A program made the translations under genes and the position numbers. The notes beneath the pieces are model-generated. The model saw only the letters and a program-made list of their open reading frames with translations, was not told the DNA's origin and searched no databases. DNA of 64,000 bases. Source: Legionellaceae bacterium. Its GTDB lineage: Bacteria > Pseudomonadota > Gammaproteobacteria > Legionellales > Legionellaceae. Below, piece by piece: positions 1 through 8,635 of the stretch. The DNA lies in contig JAGOTG010000012.1 in NCBI GenBank assembly GCA_018061965.1, forward strand, positions 1-64,000, in the 5' to 3' direction. The first letter of the stretch is position 1. Each line of letters opens with the position of its first letter.

Positions 1-41
1 TTGGCTATTTCTTGAGCCAATTCATCTATATCATGAGTCAT
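1..41 (-). CDS. 5' end of an unidentified minus-strand gene (partial)
   Basis: An ATG at 41-39 on the minus strand opens a frame that stays open to the window edge and reads MTHDIDELAQEIA. A GAGA stretch lies upstream as a weak SD. Only 13 codons are visible, so no product can be named. The gene is divergent from tatC, so the roughly 160 bases between them must hold both promoters. It could also be a chance frame. Confidence 0.35.
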   Translation of the reverse strand, partial: MTHDIDELAQEIA

Positions 42-202
42 AGTTTTTCTCTGCATCTATGCCTATCTGAAAATAGGCAGATTATACACTATGACTAATT
101 ACACAAAATTATTTACAGACCCGTAGGATTTAGGGCTCATTTTAAGCTATGGTAGGTTGATTAGATTCTTGTGTTATTCTTAGCGTCCACACACCTTTGA
201 GT

Positions 203-919
203 ATGTCCATGCAGCATGCCATCGCCCTCTTGACGGAATTCCGTAAACGCTTTCTCAACGTGCTATTCGTATTTATCGGACTATTTGGCATAGGCTTTTA
301 TTATTCCAATATCTTGTTTCATATCTATATGCTGCCTCTGCAACGCCTACTCCCTCCGCCGCATCATTTGATTGCGACCCAGATTACCACACCCATCATC
401 ACCCCGTTGGCGCTCGCAATAAATGTGGCCCTATTTTGCACGACACCTTATGGCCTATGGCAGCTATGGTGTTTTGCAGCCCCTGCTTTGTACCGGACAG
501 AACGGCGTAAATTACGCTATTTATTAGTCAGTAGCCTAGGGTTGTTTTGCTTAGGCTGTCTATTTTGTTATTTTTTCATTTTACCTTTTATGTTTCAGTG
601 CATGATTCAGGCATTGCCGAAAGACGTTCTCTTACTACCAGACATCAGTTCCGTCACCCATTTAATCACTGAAATGCTGATCATTTTTGGCTGTAGCTTT
701 CAAATCCCTCTAATCTGTCTATTACTCATCCAAGTGAACATCCTCAATCTAGGCCAGTGCACCGCCCTGCGCCCCTACATAATCGTTGCTGCATTCACCT
801 TAGGAATGTTATTAACACCACCCGACGTAGTGGCTCAAATCCTACTCGCCATACCTCTTTGGGGCTTATATGAACTAGGGATCTTGATATCGCGTGTTTT
901 ATCCCAATCAACACGTTAA
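203..919 (+). CDS. tatC: Twin-arginine translocase subunit TatC
   Basis: TatC is the polytopic inner-membrane core of the Tat receptor that binds twin-arginine signal peptides and exports folded proteins. The six-helix pattern is clear. Conserved family landmarks are present: LIATQITTPIITPL near residue 60, APALYRTERRK around residue 95 (the conserved Glu of the cytoplasmic loop) and LTPPDVVAQILLAIP near the end. At about 238 residues it is slightly shorter than the E. coli protein (258). The frame can open at a TTG at 197, but ATG at 203 or 209 fits better; no strong SD is visible. No tatA or tatB is seen beside it, so those would have to lie elsewhere. Confidence 0.93.
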   Translation: MSMQHAIALLTEFRKRFLNVLFVFIGLFGIGFYYSNILFHIYMLPLQRLLPPPHHLIATQITTPIITPLALAINVALFCTTPYGLWQLWCFAAPALYRTERRKLRYLLVSSLGLFCLGCLFCYFFILPFMFQCMIQALPKDVLLLPDISSVTHLITEMLIIFGCSFQIPLICLLLIQVNILNLGQCTALRPYIIVAAFTLGMLLTPPDVVAQILLAIPLWGLYELGILISRVLSQSTR

Positions 920-926
920 ACGAAAG

Positions 927-955
927 TTGAATTTGATTAAAAATAGCGCTACAAT
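927..955 (+). promoter_or_regulatory. Sigma-70-type promoter for the 987 gene
   Basis: TTGAAT (927-932) and TACAAT (950-955) are separated by 17 bases. They lie just after tatC and about 30 bases before the next start codon, which has AGGGA six bases upstream. Confidence 0.55.
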
Positions 956-986
956 ACGGCGTCTTTATTAAAACCAGGGAATTATT

Positions 987-1931
987 ATGCAATTTGTACG
1001 AGAAATGTTTACACTAGATCCTACTGCTTCAAATGCTTCTACGCCAGTAGGGCAATTCAGATTGAATTATGCAACGCTTTCTGATACAAGTTTCAGCAAT
1101 ATGAGCGGCACCCCGAATGAACGAACCGCACCTTTTTATTTCATACGTTCACAAAATTATTTCGTAATCAAAGATAACGCTGTTGCAAAAGACGGTAATC
1201 GATCAGACGATGAATTGCCTATCCGGATTAGCGAAAGATTCTCTTTACGGAAACACGCTGCAATTGTTACAGATCACACTACTCTTTATAAAGAAAAATC
1301 AGACGCCTTAGTTTTAAACGATAAAAAAATGTGGTCTGCTCTCCTGATCGCAGTCATAGCACCTAGTATTCCTTTTGTTCCTTTTGTTGGATTGATCGCT
1401 TTTGTAGCTTGGATGGCCACATTTTATTTCCTAAATCAACGCGCTACGCTTAATACTGAGTATAAAGACGCACGTACGCTATTGATTGCTACTTGTAATT
1501 GGGCTTTGGGTTCAAAAACCCGTCAGGACTCTGAACATGAGCTAACAGCCAGTGCAGAAATCAAAGCTATGATGGATGAGTTGTTTCCTGTTCTCTCTAA
1601 AACTCAAGTAAAACACTTGATTGCTGATGACATTGAAGGACAATATACACAAGCATTAGAGGCACGTGCTCAGCGAACCAAAATCCCTTTCACTTCCTTT
1701 TTTAGCAACCATCAATCTAGAGCAGCGCAATTTGTGAGCCGTGAATTAGAAGAAACCGCGTTGAAACAAAGTACCGCAGAAGTGATCCGTTGTATTTACG
1801 GGCACAATCGTGGTGAAAATGAAATGGACCTCATCCGCGTTGTCTCTAATTTTATCTGTGTTGATATAGGCCGAGCTCTTAGTAAGGCTGCCACTGCGTA
1901 TTTCACGCCTGAAGCACCCTCAATGGCCTGA
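987..1931 (+). CDS. Unknown 314-residue protein with a central membrane segment
   Basis: I do not recognise this family. The start is well supported: AGGGA (976-980) lies six bases before the ATG and a good promoter is upstream. The protein has no signal peptide. Residues about 115-149 form a long hydrophobic stretch rich in Ala, Ile, Phe and Pro that could be one or two membrane passes. The flanks are hydrophilic; the C-terminal half is mostly charged and helical in character. It stands as a single transcription unit. Its size, lack of relatives known to me and location near other unusual genes fit a species-restricted protein, possibly a secreted effector, but this is only inference. Confidence 0.75.
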   Translation: MQFVREMFTLDPTASNASTPVGQFRLNYATLSDTSFSNMSGTPNERTAPFYFIRSQNYFVIKDNAVAKDGNRSDDELPIRISERFSLRKHAAIVTDHTTLYKEKSDALVLNDKKMWSALLIAVIAPSIPFVPFVGLIAFVAWMATFYFLNQRATLNTEYKDARTLLIATCNWALGSKTRQDSEHELTASAEIKAMMDELFPVLSKTQVKHLIADDIEGQYTQALEARAQRTKIPFTSFFSNHQSRAAQFVSRELEETALKQSTAEVIRCIYGHNRGENEMDLIRVVSNFICVDIGRALSKAATAYFTPEAPSMA

Positions 1932-1959
1932 ACCACCTAATCTATATTCAATCGCTGGA

Positions 1960-1980
1960 TCCCGCGGTCAAGCCGCGGGA
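1960..1980. repeat. Short GC-rich palindrome (dispersed family A)
   Basis: CCCGCGG and CCGCGGG are a perfect 7-base inverted repeat around TCAAG, flanked by T and A that extend the stem to eight. It resembles the palindromic cores at 8616-8635, 37383-37404 and around 40900. It sits 30 bases after the 987 gene and may help end its transcript, although no T-run follows. Confidence 0.6.
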
Positions 1981-2088
1981 ATTCGGCATTAAGATGATCA
2001 GCAGCCCTGCTCGGACAGTTGATCATTCCTCTAAGCTATATTACAGTATCAACTGACGATCAGTTTTCTATATGAGAAGGAGTTCTAG

Positions 2089-2595
2089 ATGAAACAATTT
2101 ATGTCTTTATCCGCACTATTTCTGAGCGCGGCTTGCCTATGTGCCCATACACCCAGTTTTGCATTAAATGGTAGTAATGATATGGAACAAGGTACCAAAA
2201 GTGTAGGGCAAGGAGCAGGAAAAATGGTAACTGGCGTTGTTCGTGCTACCGGCGGGCTTTTTACAGCAACTGTTGATGGCGTAAAAAAGCTGTTTAGCTC
2301 TGGCACCAACAAAAAACAGTCTCATTCCAGTCAGTCTATGCAATCTAATCAATCTCGCAGCACCGAAAGAAAATCAACGCTATCAACATCACAAACTACA
2401 CAAGTAAAAACTCCGTCAGGTACTACTACAGAACATGAAACCAAAACCAGTACAACAACCAAGTCAACAGTGGCCGAACCTGCTGCCAGCGGAACGACTA
2501 AAGCAGCTAACGAGTCGAGGGCCGCAGAAACAACTGAGACAACAACTACCACTACCACGCCAGCCGCTACTCCGACAGCCGCAGCAGCGTTTTAA
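2089..2595 (+). CDS. Secreted Thr/Ser-rich low-complexity protein
   Basis: The first 26 residues form a Sec signal peptide: MKQF, a hydrophobic core, and a likely cleavage after SFA. A glycine-containing segment follows (residues about 30-65, with GQGAGKMVTGVVRATGG). The rest, from about residue 75 to 168, is almost entirely Thr, Ser, Gln, Ala and Glu, including a run of consecutive Thr near the C-terminus. AAGGAG (2077-2082) lies six bases before the ATG. No enzyme domain is visible. The composition suggests a disordered periplasmic, outer-membrane or extracellular tail. The antisense frames here are artefacts of the low complexity. Function unknown. Confidence 0.8.
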   Translation: MKQFMSLSALFLSAACLCAHTPSFALNGSNDMEQGTKSVGQGAGKMVTGVVRATGGLFTATVDGVKKLFSSGTNKKQSHSSQSMQSNQSRSTERKSTLSTSQTTQVKTPSGTTTEHETKTSTTTKSTVAEPAASGTTKAANESRAAETTETTTTTTTPAATPTAAAAF

Positions 2596-2618
2596 ATCAA
2601 TCATCTCTAACCCTATGA

Positions 2619-2645
2619 GCAACGAGTTTCTCCACAACTCGTTGC
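2619..2645. terminator. Hairpin after the Thr/Ser-rich gene
   Basis: GCAACGAGT and ACTCGTTGC pair over nine bases around a nine-base loop, 24 bases after the stop codon. No T-run follows, so it may be a transcript-end stabiliser rather than a canonical intrinsic terminator. Confidence 0.5.
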
Positions 2646-2684
2646 CTTAGCCATAATGGCACTAAATCCCTAATATTTCTCGAA

Positions 2685-2766
2685 CCGTTCGTGCTGAGGA
2701 GACGTATACACCATCTCGAAGCATATGCACCAAAGCTTCAAGACGAGGCTAATGTCTCTCCTCATC
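2685..2766. repeat. Dispersed repeat family C, copy 1
   Basis: The segment begins CCGTTCGTGCTGAGGAG and ends with a GACGAGGCTAATG block and CTCCTCA; its two ends are imperfect inverted repeats, including TCTCGAAGC against GCTTCAAGA. A related copy lies at 46831-46906. It occupies much of the 2596-2887 intergenic stretch, which also holds a run of nine C at 2813-2821; no gene is seen there. Confidence 0.6.
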
Positions 2767-2887
2767 CCAAATGGATTGGTTTTTTGCCTTAACATGGCAC
2801 CATTAGCCTTAGCCCCCCCCCAAAAACCAGCAAAAATGTATTTTATTGCTATACTTTGATTAAGAACAAATCACAACATGGCTTAAA

Positions 2888-5077
2888 ATGCACAATTCAA
2901 CTGATTACTGTGGCATTAATTTGTTTGTCGGGACTCCAGAAACTCTATTGCTCATTCCTGAAGAAAGTAAACATTATGCGGTGGTAGTCTGCACTGATGA
3001 GCAAGGTATTATAACTGGCGTGGAATACTACGATCCCATTCAAGGAAAGCAAAACATTGTGTTAGAGCCCGCAGAAATAGATCTGCTCACCACTCAAATC
3101 GCCGATTTGGCTCACCAGCGATCCCTGGAATTGGGTGATAAGCAATGCCAAATGCTGCATCTTAGCTCCGATAATATCCAGAGGATCCTCCCCACCTTAG
3201 TTGAGCGCTATATCAAACCTGAATCGGACTACGCTGAGGCATTTTTTGCAGCGCATCCAAAGGAAGTCAAATTTAATCGTAAGCAGAGTGGTTTATCTCA
3301 CTCTTACTTACATGATTCAAGGCTAGGAGTGATTCAATCAGCCCATAAAGCAGAATGTCGTGTGGTCTGGAGTAAAGCAGTACCCACACAAGCCATATTC
3401 GAAAATTTACCGCTCAATACTTCAGCCGCCTATGTTGTGGTCCAAAACGAAGAAACTAGCTCTGCCAAACTATATTATCTTATTAAGAGCGACACAGATA
3501 CAACGGTACAGTTGGTAACATCTACTCCAAAACTTGCCGATTTTGAGCATTATAAATTAAATAATGAGGGCATACCGAAGGATGACCTCGCGTATTTCTC
3601 AAAAATATTGCACACCCCAGATGCGACCAATGTCTATGGTGCAGGGAATTTTGCTCGCGTTAAAAAATCATCTTCAGGTGATGCTGCAGACAGTGATTTA
3701 CATATTAAATTTGCGAGTAAGATTCAAAAACTGAAGAAAAAGGATAGATTTGGAACCACATTAGGCGGAAGAACGGAAGAAATTGAAAGCTTAAGACGCG
3801 AAGCTCATATTGTCGGAGATCTCCAGTTGGGTAGCTCCGAGGTTCTGCTTCGAGATGATAAAGCTTATGTGCATATGCACGCCATGGGCGTGCCGCTGAA
3901 TAAAAAAATCACGACAGCCAATTCCGCTCAAAAGCTTAATTATGCGATTAAATTTTTACTTGCCGTCGATAATTTACACAACGGAACCGCATCGTTAACG
4001 GGTACCCGCTATGCGCATCGCGATTTAAAACCTGCTAATGTACTGGTAGATGAGAATGATAAGCTCACCATAGTGGATTATGGACTCGCAACGGCCAATA
4101 TCACAGCTAAAACAGAAGTACCTGCTGCATCCATGTTTTACGCACCGCTTGACCAAGCAGTTATCAATCATTATACGGGGACCCCAGGTAGTACTTCTCC
4201 AGTATCGAAATCAGATCCATCAGAATCAGCGTCAGATGTTACTGAAAGTAAAAAATATGATATAAAACCAAGTTTTGATGCAGATAGTGACTACGAAGAT
4301 GAAGATATACTGGAAGAATGGGGCACCCCAGTCCTACCATTAAGCACCACAACCTCGGATGAATCATCTTCGATAGCACCCAAGTCCCAGGATGACGCAT
4401 TTCCACAAAATTGGACTTATTGCTTGACTGATAAAACAAAATGCATCACCGAAAACTATCTGCAAGATGATAAAGTTGCCGCCCTGAGAACAGTCTATTG
4501 CAGTTCACATCTTGCCACAGATGAAGATTCCATATTCAATACCGAAGACTTTGGAAGTCTACCTGAGCCCATTCGTGAACTATTAGATAGCACCCAGATA
4601 GCCAGCTTGTTCAGTCCTGAGCGTCACCAAGAAACCGAAGGTTTTATCGCTGCAGTGCTCATCATGTTTCAGCACAACCCTAATTTATCAGATATTGAAT
4701 ATCAGGACATGATCACAACTCTGCGACAAAACCCTCAGAACCAACAATCTGTCATAAATGCATACATCGCCACTATTCAGCCAACCCATCATAAACGCAA
4801 ACACAGTAGTCCAGACATGGATGCACGCACAGATTCTCCAACCAGTAGTCTCGATTCCGAAACTTTATCCCAAAAACATCCGAGCAAAATACTTAAAATA
4901 AAACCCAGCGAAGGATCTTTTAGTGAAAAAAAATCTCTATTTAGAGCGATGAAAGATCGTATTATGGGTCGCAGTTCAGTAAGGATTAGCCCCACCACCG
5001 ATGACAGCGACTCCAGTGATGCTGATGAAGTCAATAAACTCAGTTCACCAAAGATTAAAACCAAACCAAATGCATAA
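2888..5077 (+). CDS. Eukaryotic-like Ser/Thr protein kinase, putative effector
   Basis: A 729-residue protein with a protein-kinase core in its middle. A glycine-rich loop GAGNFARV is at residues 251-258, the probable ATP-binding Lys is K274 in HIKFASK, the catalytic loop HRDLKPAN is at 377-384 and the metal-binding DYG (a DFG variant) is at 397-399. All key residues are present, so it should be active. The first 240 residues are unrecognised. The C-terminal 330 residues are polar and Ser/Asp/Glu/Lys-rich, probably disordered, with LKIKPSEG and basic patches near the end. There is no signal peptide or membrane segment and no clear SD. Such free-standing Hanks-type kinases without PASTA or membrane domains are typical of type IV effectors in Legionellales; that role is inferred. 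Confidence 0.85.
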   Translation: MHNSTDYCGINLFVGTPETLLLIPEESKHYAVVVCTDEQGIITGVEYYDPIQGKQNIVLEPAEIDLLTTQIADLAHQRSLELGDKQCQMLHLSSDNIQRILPTLVERYIKPESDYAEAFFAAHPKEVKFNRKQSGLSHSYLHDSRLGVIQSAHKAECRVVWSKAVPTQAIFENLPLNTSAAYVVVQNEETSSAKLYYLIKSDTDTTVQLVTSTPKLADFEHYKLNNEGIPKDDLAYFSKILHTPDATNVYGAGNFARVKKSSSGDAADSDLHIKFASKIQKLKKKDRFGTTLGGRTEEIESLRREAHIVGDLQLGSSEVLLRDDKAYVHMHAMGVPLNKKITTANSAQKLNYAIKFLLAVDNLHNGTASLTGTRYAHRDLKPANVLVDENDKLTIVDYGLATANITAKTEVPAASMFYAPLDQAVINHYTGTPGSTSPVSKSDPSESASDVTESKKYDIKPSFDADSDYEDEDILEEWGTPVLPLSTTTSDESSSIAPKSQDDAFPQNWTYCLTDKTKCITENYLQDDKVAALRTVYCSSHLATDEDSIFNTEDFGSLPEPIRELLDSTQIASLFSPERHQETEGFIAAVLIMFQHNPNLSDIEYQDMITTLRQNPQNQQSVINAYIATIQPTHHKRKHSSPDMDARTDSPTSSLDSETLSQKHPSKILKIKPSEGSFSEKKSLFRAMKDRIMGRSSVRISPTTDDSDSSDADEVNKLSSPKIKTKPNA

Positions 5078-5131
5078 TATAAAACCATTTTTTGGCTAAA
5101 GATGTGTGCGAGTAAACAATATCTTAAAGCG

Positions 5132-5161
5132 TTACGCTAATTCTTAAAAATATAGTATAAT
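5132..5161 (+). promoter_or_regulatory. Likely promoter of tRNA-Ser
   Basis: A consensus TATAAT (5156-5161) lies 15 bases before the mature tRNA end. The only -35 candidate is a weak TTACGC at 5132-5137, 18 bases upstream. Confidence 0.45.
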
Positions 5162-5176
5162 CGGCGCCATGCGTAC

Positions 5177-5264
5177 GGAGAGGTGGCCGAGTGGCTGAAG
5201 GCGCACGCCTGGAAAGTGTGTATACGGCAACGTATCGAGGGTTCGAATCCCTCTCTCTCCGCCA
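5177..5264 (+). tRNA. tRNA-Ser (anticodon GGA)
   Basis: This 88-base sequence starts GGAGAGG and ends with the paired CCTCTCTCC, a G discriminator and an encoded CCA (5262-5264). The D-arm GGCCGAGTGGCTGAAGG, the anticodon loop CTGGAAA with GGA, a long class II variable arm (TATACGGCAACGTATC) and the T-loop GGTTCGAATCC are all visible. It closely matches the E. coli serine GGA isoacceptor. It reads serine UCC/UCU codons. Confidence 0.97.
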
Positions 5265-5500
5265 TGAAAAATAGAGTAGTAGAAATTCTTCCGTTTCATT
5301 GCCATTTTTTTGACATCTATTTATAATCAAGTTTACCAATGCAGTCTGCTGACACTTCGCCTTTGGAACCCATGGCAACAAGTTAAGTGTTTTTTGTATA
5401 TTTCACCCATGTCGACGTCCCGCAAACAAGCCGCGGAACCTATAACTTGGGCCTATAGCAGACCCGAACATAATGCTCTTTCTGGCAAATGAGATAATTT

Positions 5501-6964
5501 GTGGCGAAAAAAGATAAAAACCAAGCGAAAACGCTTCATAATGGTGATTTTCGCCGCGCACTCAAATTCAGACATGTCCAATTGATAGCCCTCGGTGGCA
5601 TCATTGGCTCAGGTTTCTTCCTCAGCACGGGTGCCGTCGTTAACCAAGTGGGACCCTCCGTATTTCTTGCCTATATTTTAGGTGGCATCATTATATATTT
5701 AACCATGCTTTGCATGGGAGAATTGGCCGTCGCGATACCTATTTCAGGGTCGTTCATCAATTATACTGCAGATTTTATTTCTCCAAGTTTTGCATGTGGC
5801 GTAGGATGGTCTTATTGGCTCAGCTGGGTTGTTTATATTCCCGCGGAATGCTTAGCCGGCGGCATTATCATGCAATATTTTACTGGGATGGACAGCTATA
5901 TTTGGGCCCTTTGTCTCGGTTTGGTGGTAACGTGTATTAATTTTGCTAAAGTAGGTACCTTTGGCGAAATCGAATTTTGGTTAGCCTTAATTAAAATCTC
6001 AGCGCTTTTGAGTTTTATCGTGCTCTCTATTTTTATATTTCTGGGTTTTATCCACGGACATCATCCTGCAAAGATGATCGGTATGCGTTATTTTTTGCAC
6101 CATGGCGGTTTGTTCCCTAATGGGGTGGTGCCTTTCTTCACAGCGATGATTCTATTGTTGGTGAATTACCAAGGCTCTGAAATTGTTGGACTTGCCGCTG
6201 GGGAATCGGTTGATCCAGGGCGGATGATCCCCTATGCCATACGTAATGTGTCTTTACGCATCGTGTTTATTTATATTATGCCCGTCTTATGCTTAGTGCT
6301 CATTTTTCCTTGGGAAAAAGCCAATTTACAAAACTCTGTCTTTGCTGACGCGCTTAATTTTTACGGTTTAAAATGGGCCGGAGCTGCCACCAGCTTCGTC
6401 ACACTCACTTCCGCACTCTCCTGCTCGAACGCAGGGATATTCGGTATTGTACGAGCATTACATGCTCTTTCTAAAAATGGGATGGCACCCAAGAGCTTAA
6501 GTAAATTAAATCGTAATGCGGTTCCGCAAAATGCTGGTATTGTGACCTTAGTCTCCATTTGGATCGTATTGCTTTGCAGTTATTTTTTTGCTCATACCAC
6601 TTTGTATATTTCTTTGTTATTGATTTCAGGATTTACAGGGGCTATTGCTTGGATTTCACTCTGCTGGGCACAAATTAATTTTCGACGCAAATTATATCAA
6701 GCAGGCTATTCTGTCAAAGATCTAAAATATAGTACACCAGGATCACCCTACACAGGATACTTCGCCATCATACTCATGCTCATTTGTTTGGTATTTTTGT
6801 TTTTTTCCGATGATTTTACTTACAAAGTTGCCTTTGTCATTGGTTTGACCAGCTTAATTTTCCCCATCCTGCTCTATCAGTATCTAGGATTAAAACACCA
6901 CCGGCACAAGGTCTTGGATGACCATAAACAGCTTCATTTTAAAGATATTTTTCCAAAGAAATAG
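5501..6964 (+). CDS. Amino-acid permease (APC superfamily, AAT type)
   Basis: A 487-residue inner-membrane transporter with about twelve hydrophobic segments. The family signature in helix 1, QLIALGGIIGSGFFLSTG, is at residues about 29-46. Helix 3 (GELAVAIPISGSF) and the ANLQNSVFADAL and NAGIFGIVRALHALSKNGMAP regions match proton-coupled aromatic, lysine or GABA permeases. Substrate specificity cannot be read by eye. The start is a GTG preceded by GAGAT. The gene stands alone between tRNA-Ser and a strong palindrome. Intracellular bacteria often rely on such importers for host amino acids (inference). Confidence 0.9.
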   Translation: MAKKDKNQAKTLHNGDFRRALKFRHVQLIALGGIIGSGFFLSTGAVVNQVGPSVFLAYILGGIIIYLTMLCMGELAVAIPISGSFINYTADFISPSFACGVGWSYWLSWVVYIPAECLAGGIIMQYFTGMDSYIWALCLGLVVTCINFAKVGTFGEIEFWLALIKISALLSFIVLSIFIFLGFIHGHHPAKMIGMRYFLHHGGLFPNGVVPFFTAMILLLVNYQGSEIVGLAAGESVDPGRMIPYAIRNVSLRIVFIYIMPVLCLVLIFPWEKANLQNSVFADALNFYGLKWAGAATSFVTLTSALSCSNAGIFGIVRALHALSKNGMAPKSLSKLNRNAVPQNAGIVTLVSIWIVLLCSYFFAHTTLYISLLLISGFTGAIAWISLCWAQINFRRKLYQAGYSVKDLKYSTPGSPYTGYFAIILMLICLVFLFFSDDFTYKVAFVIGLTSLIFPILLYQYLGLKHHRHKVLDDHKQLHFKDIFPKK

Positions 6965-6973
6965 AGGCGGTAG

Positions 6974-6998
6974 GTTGGGCCCTGGGACAGGGCCCAAC
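6974..6998. terminator. Strong hairpin between convergent genes
   Basis: GTTGGGCCCTG and CAGGGCCCAAC form a perfect 11-bp stem around GGA. It lies ten bases after the permease stop and nine bases before the stop of the convergent 7007 gene, so it can act on both transcripts. There is no T-run on either side. Confidence 0.65.
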
Positions 6999-7006
6999 TA
7001 CAGATT

Positions 7007-8596
7007 CTATAGTAACCTCGCACCATATCCCCCAAATCCACCGCTTGGCGCAACATAATTAGCTGCGGGGTTATGATTTGTAGGTAGGTTAGAAGCTAAT
7101 AAACACAAAATCCCCCCTGCTAGGATTGCAGCACCGGTGAAAAAAGAAGAAAAGGCCAATGAGAAGCCCAAACCACACAGCGCAGCACCTATGAAGCGTA
7201 GCAATAAACGATTGACTTGCGGTGCTTCGGATGGCATTTGCCCTCTAGTAGATCTAAACAAGGACATCGAGTGCAAGCGAGGATGTAAATGAGCTAAATT
7301 TGGGCTAAGTGAGTTTGATTGGCGGCCACCCTGCTCGGATTCCAGCCCTACGCTAACGTCTCTTGCACCCACCACTACAGGAGAATTTGAGTACGCTGAA
7401 TTTAAGCGATCGTGATTCTGCGCCTGTTGCAGCTCTCCCAACTGCAGAAATGCAGCATATCTAGCATCATTAGCGGTAGAGATGCCGCTTTGTCTACCCT
7501 GCCATACTTCAGATGGTTCATTGCTACTACCTAAATATATATTCAAATAAGCATCAGGACGGGATCTTGTTATGTAGTCGTCAGAGGATTGGCTCACCAA
7601 ACTGGAATCTTGATTTTTTAGTTCTTGAAATACACACGCGAATACATATTGACAAACAGTCGCCAAACTAGGCTTAGTACTCCCTTCCTGAGCAAATATT
7701 CTATTTAAATCCATACTGCTTCTCAGCATCGTATTGCGAAAAAGTCGAATTGCGCCCATTAAGTCTTCAGAAAAATCTGTAGAGATTTCATCTTTACTAA
7801 GCAAAGTATACAAAGCCAACTGATACTCTTCTGGACTATTGCAATTATTTTTGACCCCAGTTAACTCTCTGCAGACAGTGTCATGGAGTAGCATACGATC
7901 ATTCGACTCCAATGCACTCTCAACAGACGCCATATCGATTGCAACCTTTTCTCGACGCTCTGTAGTTAGCCAATACCGGTTTGTTTGATCGTGAGATGGG
8001 TCTACTACCGCTGTTTGAACCTTGTGTGGGACTTCCTCATGTTGAGGGACAGCGGTTATATCTGATGCACGATACTGGCGTTCTAAATCAAGAATTAATT
8101 CACTAGGATAAACCAACAAATCATAGTTATCCGCACTAATCCTCATCCCTAATCTTTTATCATGCGCAATCTCTGCTTCTGTAAAACAACTACTTAAACT
8201 AATCGTATTTTGTGGATTAAACAAACGCCCTTCTACCCAACGTTGACCATGTGGCAAACATATATTCAGTGGTTTTCGAAAATCTATGCGAAACATAGCG
8301 TTGGCAGTAAACACCAAGCAATAAGACTCAAGCTCACTTGATCGAACACGCAGTGGACACCCACCTGGTGTCTCATCTGGCCCAGGAAAGTCAATCACTA
8401 ATAGTTTTTTTGCATGCTCAGGCGCTAAGTCTTCAAATTTGTCATCTCTCGGCATACGCTCACCCTGCACTGCGCTAGCAACTCGAACCCGCATTTCATT
8501 CGACTCTGTCCGCTCAATATCACACCAATGCAAACCCGACCATTGATCAGACGTTGGTAAACGATATCTTACAAGTACACGATGATATTTAGGCAT
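7007..8596 (-). CDS. Unknown 529-residue protein with C-terminal membrane hairpin
   Basis: Not recognised. The longest frame opens with a TTG at 8608, but ATG at 8596 has GGGAG six bases upstream and is preferred (MPKYHRVL). The first 430 residues are soluble in character with no motif I can name. Residues about 460-500 hold two closely spaced hydrophobic segments rich in Gly, Ala and Leu, followed by a glycine-rich tail. This architecture, a large soluble part with a membrane hairpin near the C-terminus, is shared with the OTU-like protein at 17772. It is common among effectors that insert into host membranes; that is inference. Single gene, convergent with the permease. Confidence 0.75.
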   Translation of the reverse strand: MPKYHRVLVRYRLPTSDQWSGLHWCDIERTESNEMRVRVASAVQGERMPRDDKFEDLAPEHAKKLLVIDFPGPDETPGGCPLRVRSSELESYCLVFTANAMFRIDFRKPLNICLPHGQRWVEGRLFNPQNTISLSSCFTEAEIAHDKRLGMRISADNYDLLVYPSELILDLERQYRASDITAVPQHEEVPHKVQTAVVDPSHDQTNRYWLTTERREKVAIDMASVESALESNDRMLLHDTVCRELTGVKNNCNSPEEYQLALYTLLSKDEISTDFSEDLMGAIRLFRNTMLRSSMDLNRIFAQEGSTKPSLATVCQYVFACVFQELKNQDSSLVSQSSDDYITRSRPDAYLNIYLGSSNEPSEVWQGRQSGISTANDARYAAFLQLGELQQAQNHDRLNSAYSNSPVVVGARDVSVGLESEQGGRQSNSLSPNLAHLHPRLHSMSLFRSTRGQMPSEAPQVNRLLLRFIGAALCGLGFSLAFSSFFTGAAILAGGILCLLASNLPTNHNPAANYVAPSGGFGGYGARLL

Positions 8597-8615
8597 AGCC
8601 GCTCCCAAAAGATGG

Positions 8616-8635
8616 ATTCCCGCTTACGCGGGAAT
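8616..8635. repeat. Palindrome, dispersed family A
   Basis: ATTCCCGC and GCGGGAAT form a perfect 8-bp stem around TTAC, followed by GACA. The same core with trailing ATGACAG occurs at 37383-37407 and near 40904-40927. It lies between the end of the Nif3-like gene and the start of the 7007 gene. Confidence 0.65.

Noticed and set aside
2349-2558. Val-rich minus-strand frame opposite the Thr/Ser-rich gene
   Set aside because: It is the mirror of ACN/TCN codons (Thr and Ser read as Val-type codons on the other strand); the plus gene has a signal peptide and SD.
5310-5327. TTGACA followed by TATAAT downstream of tRNA-Ser
   Set aside because: The hexamers are only six bases apart, too close for a promoter.
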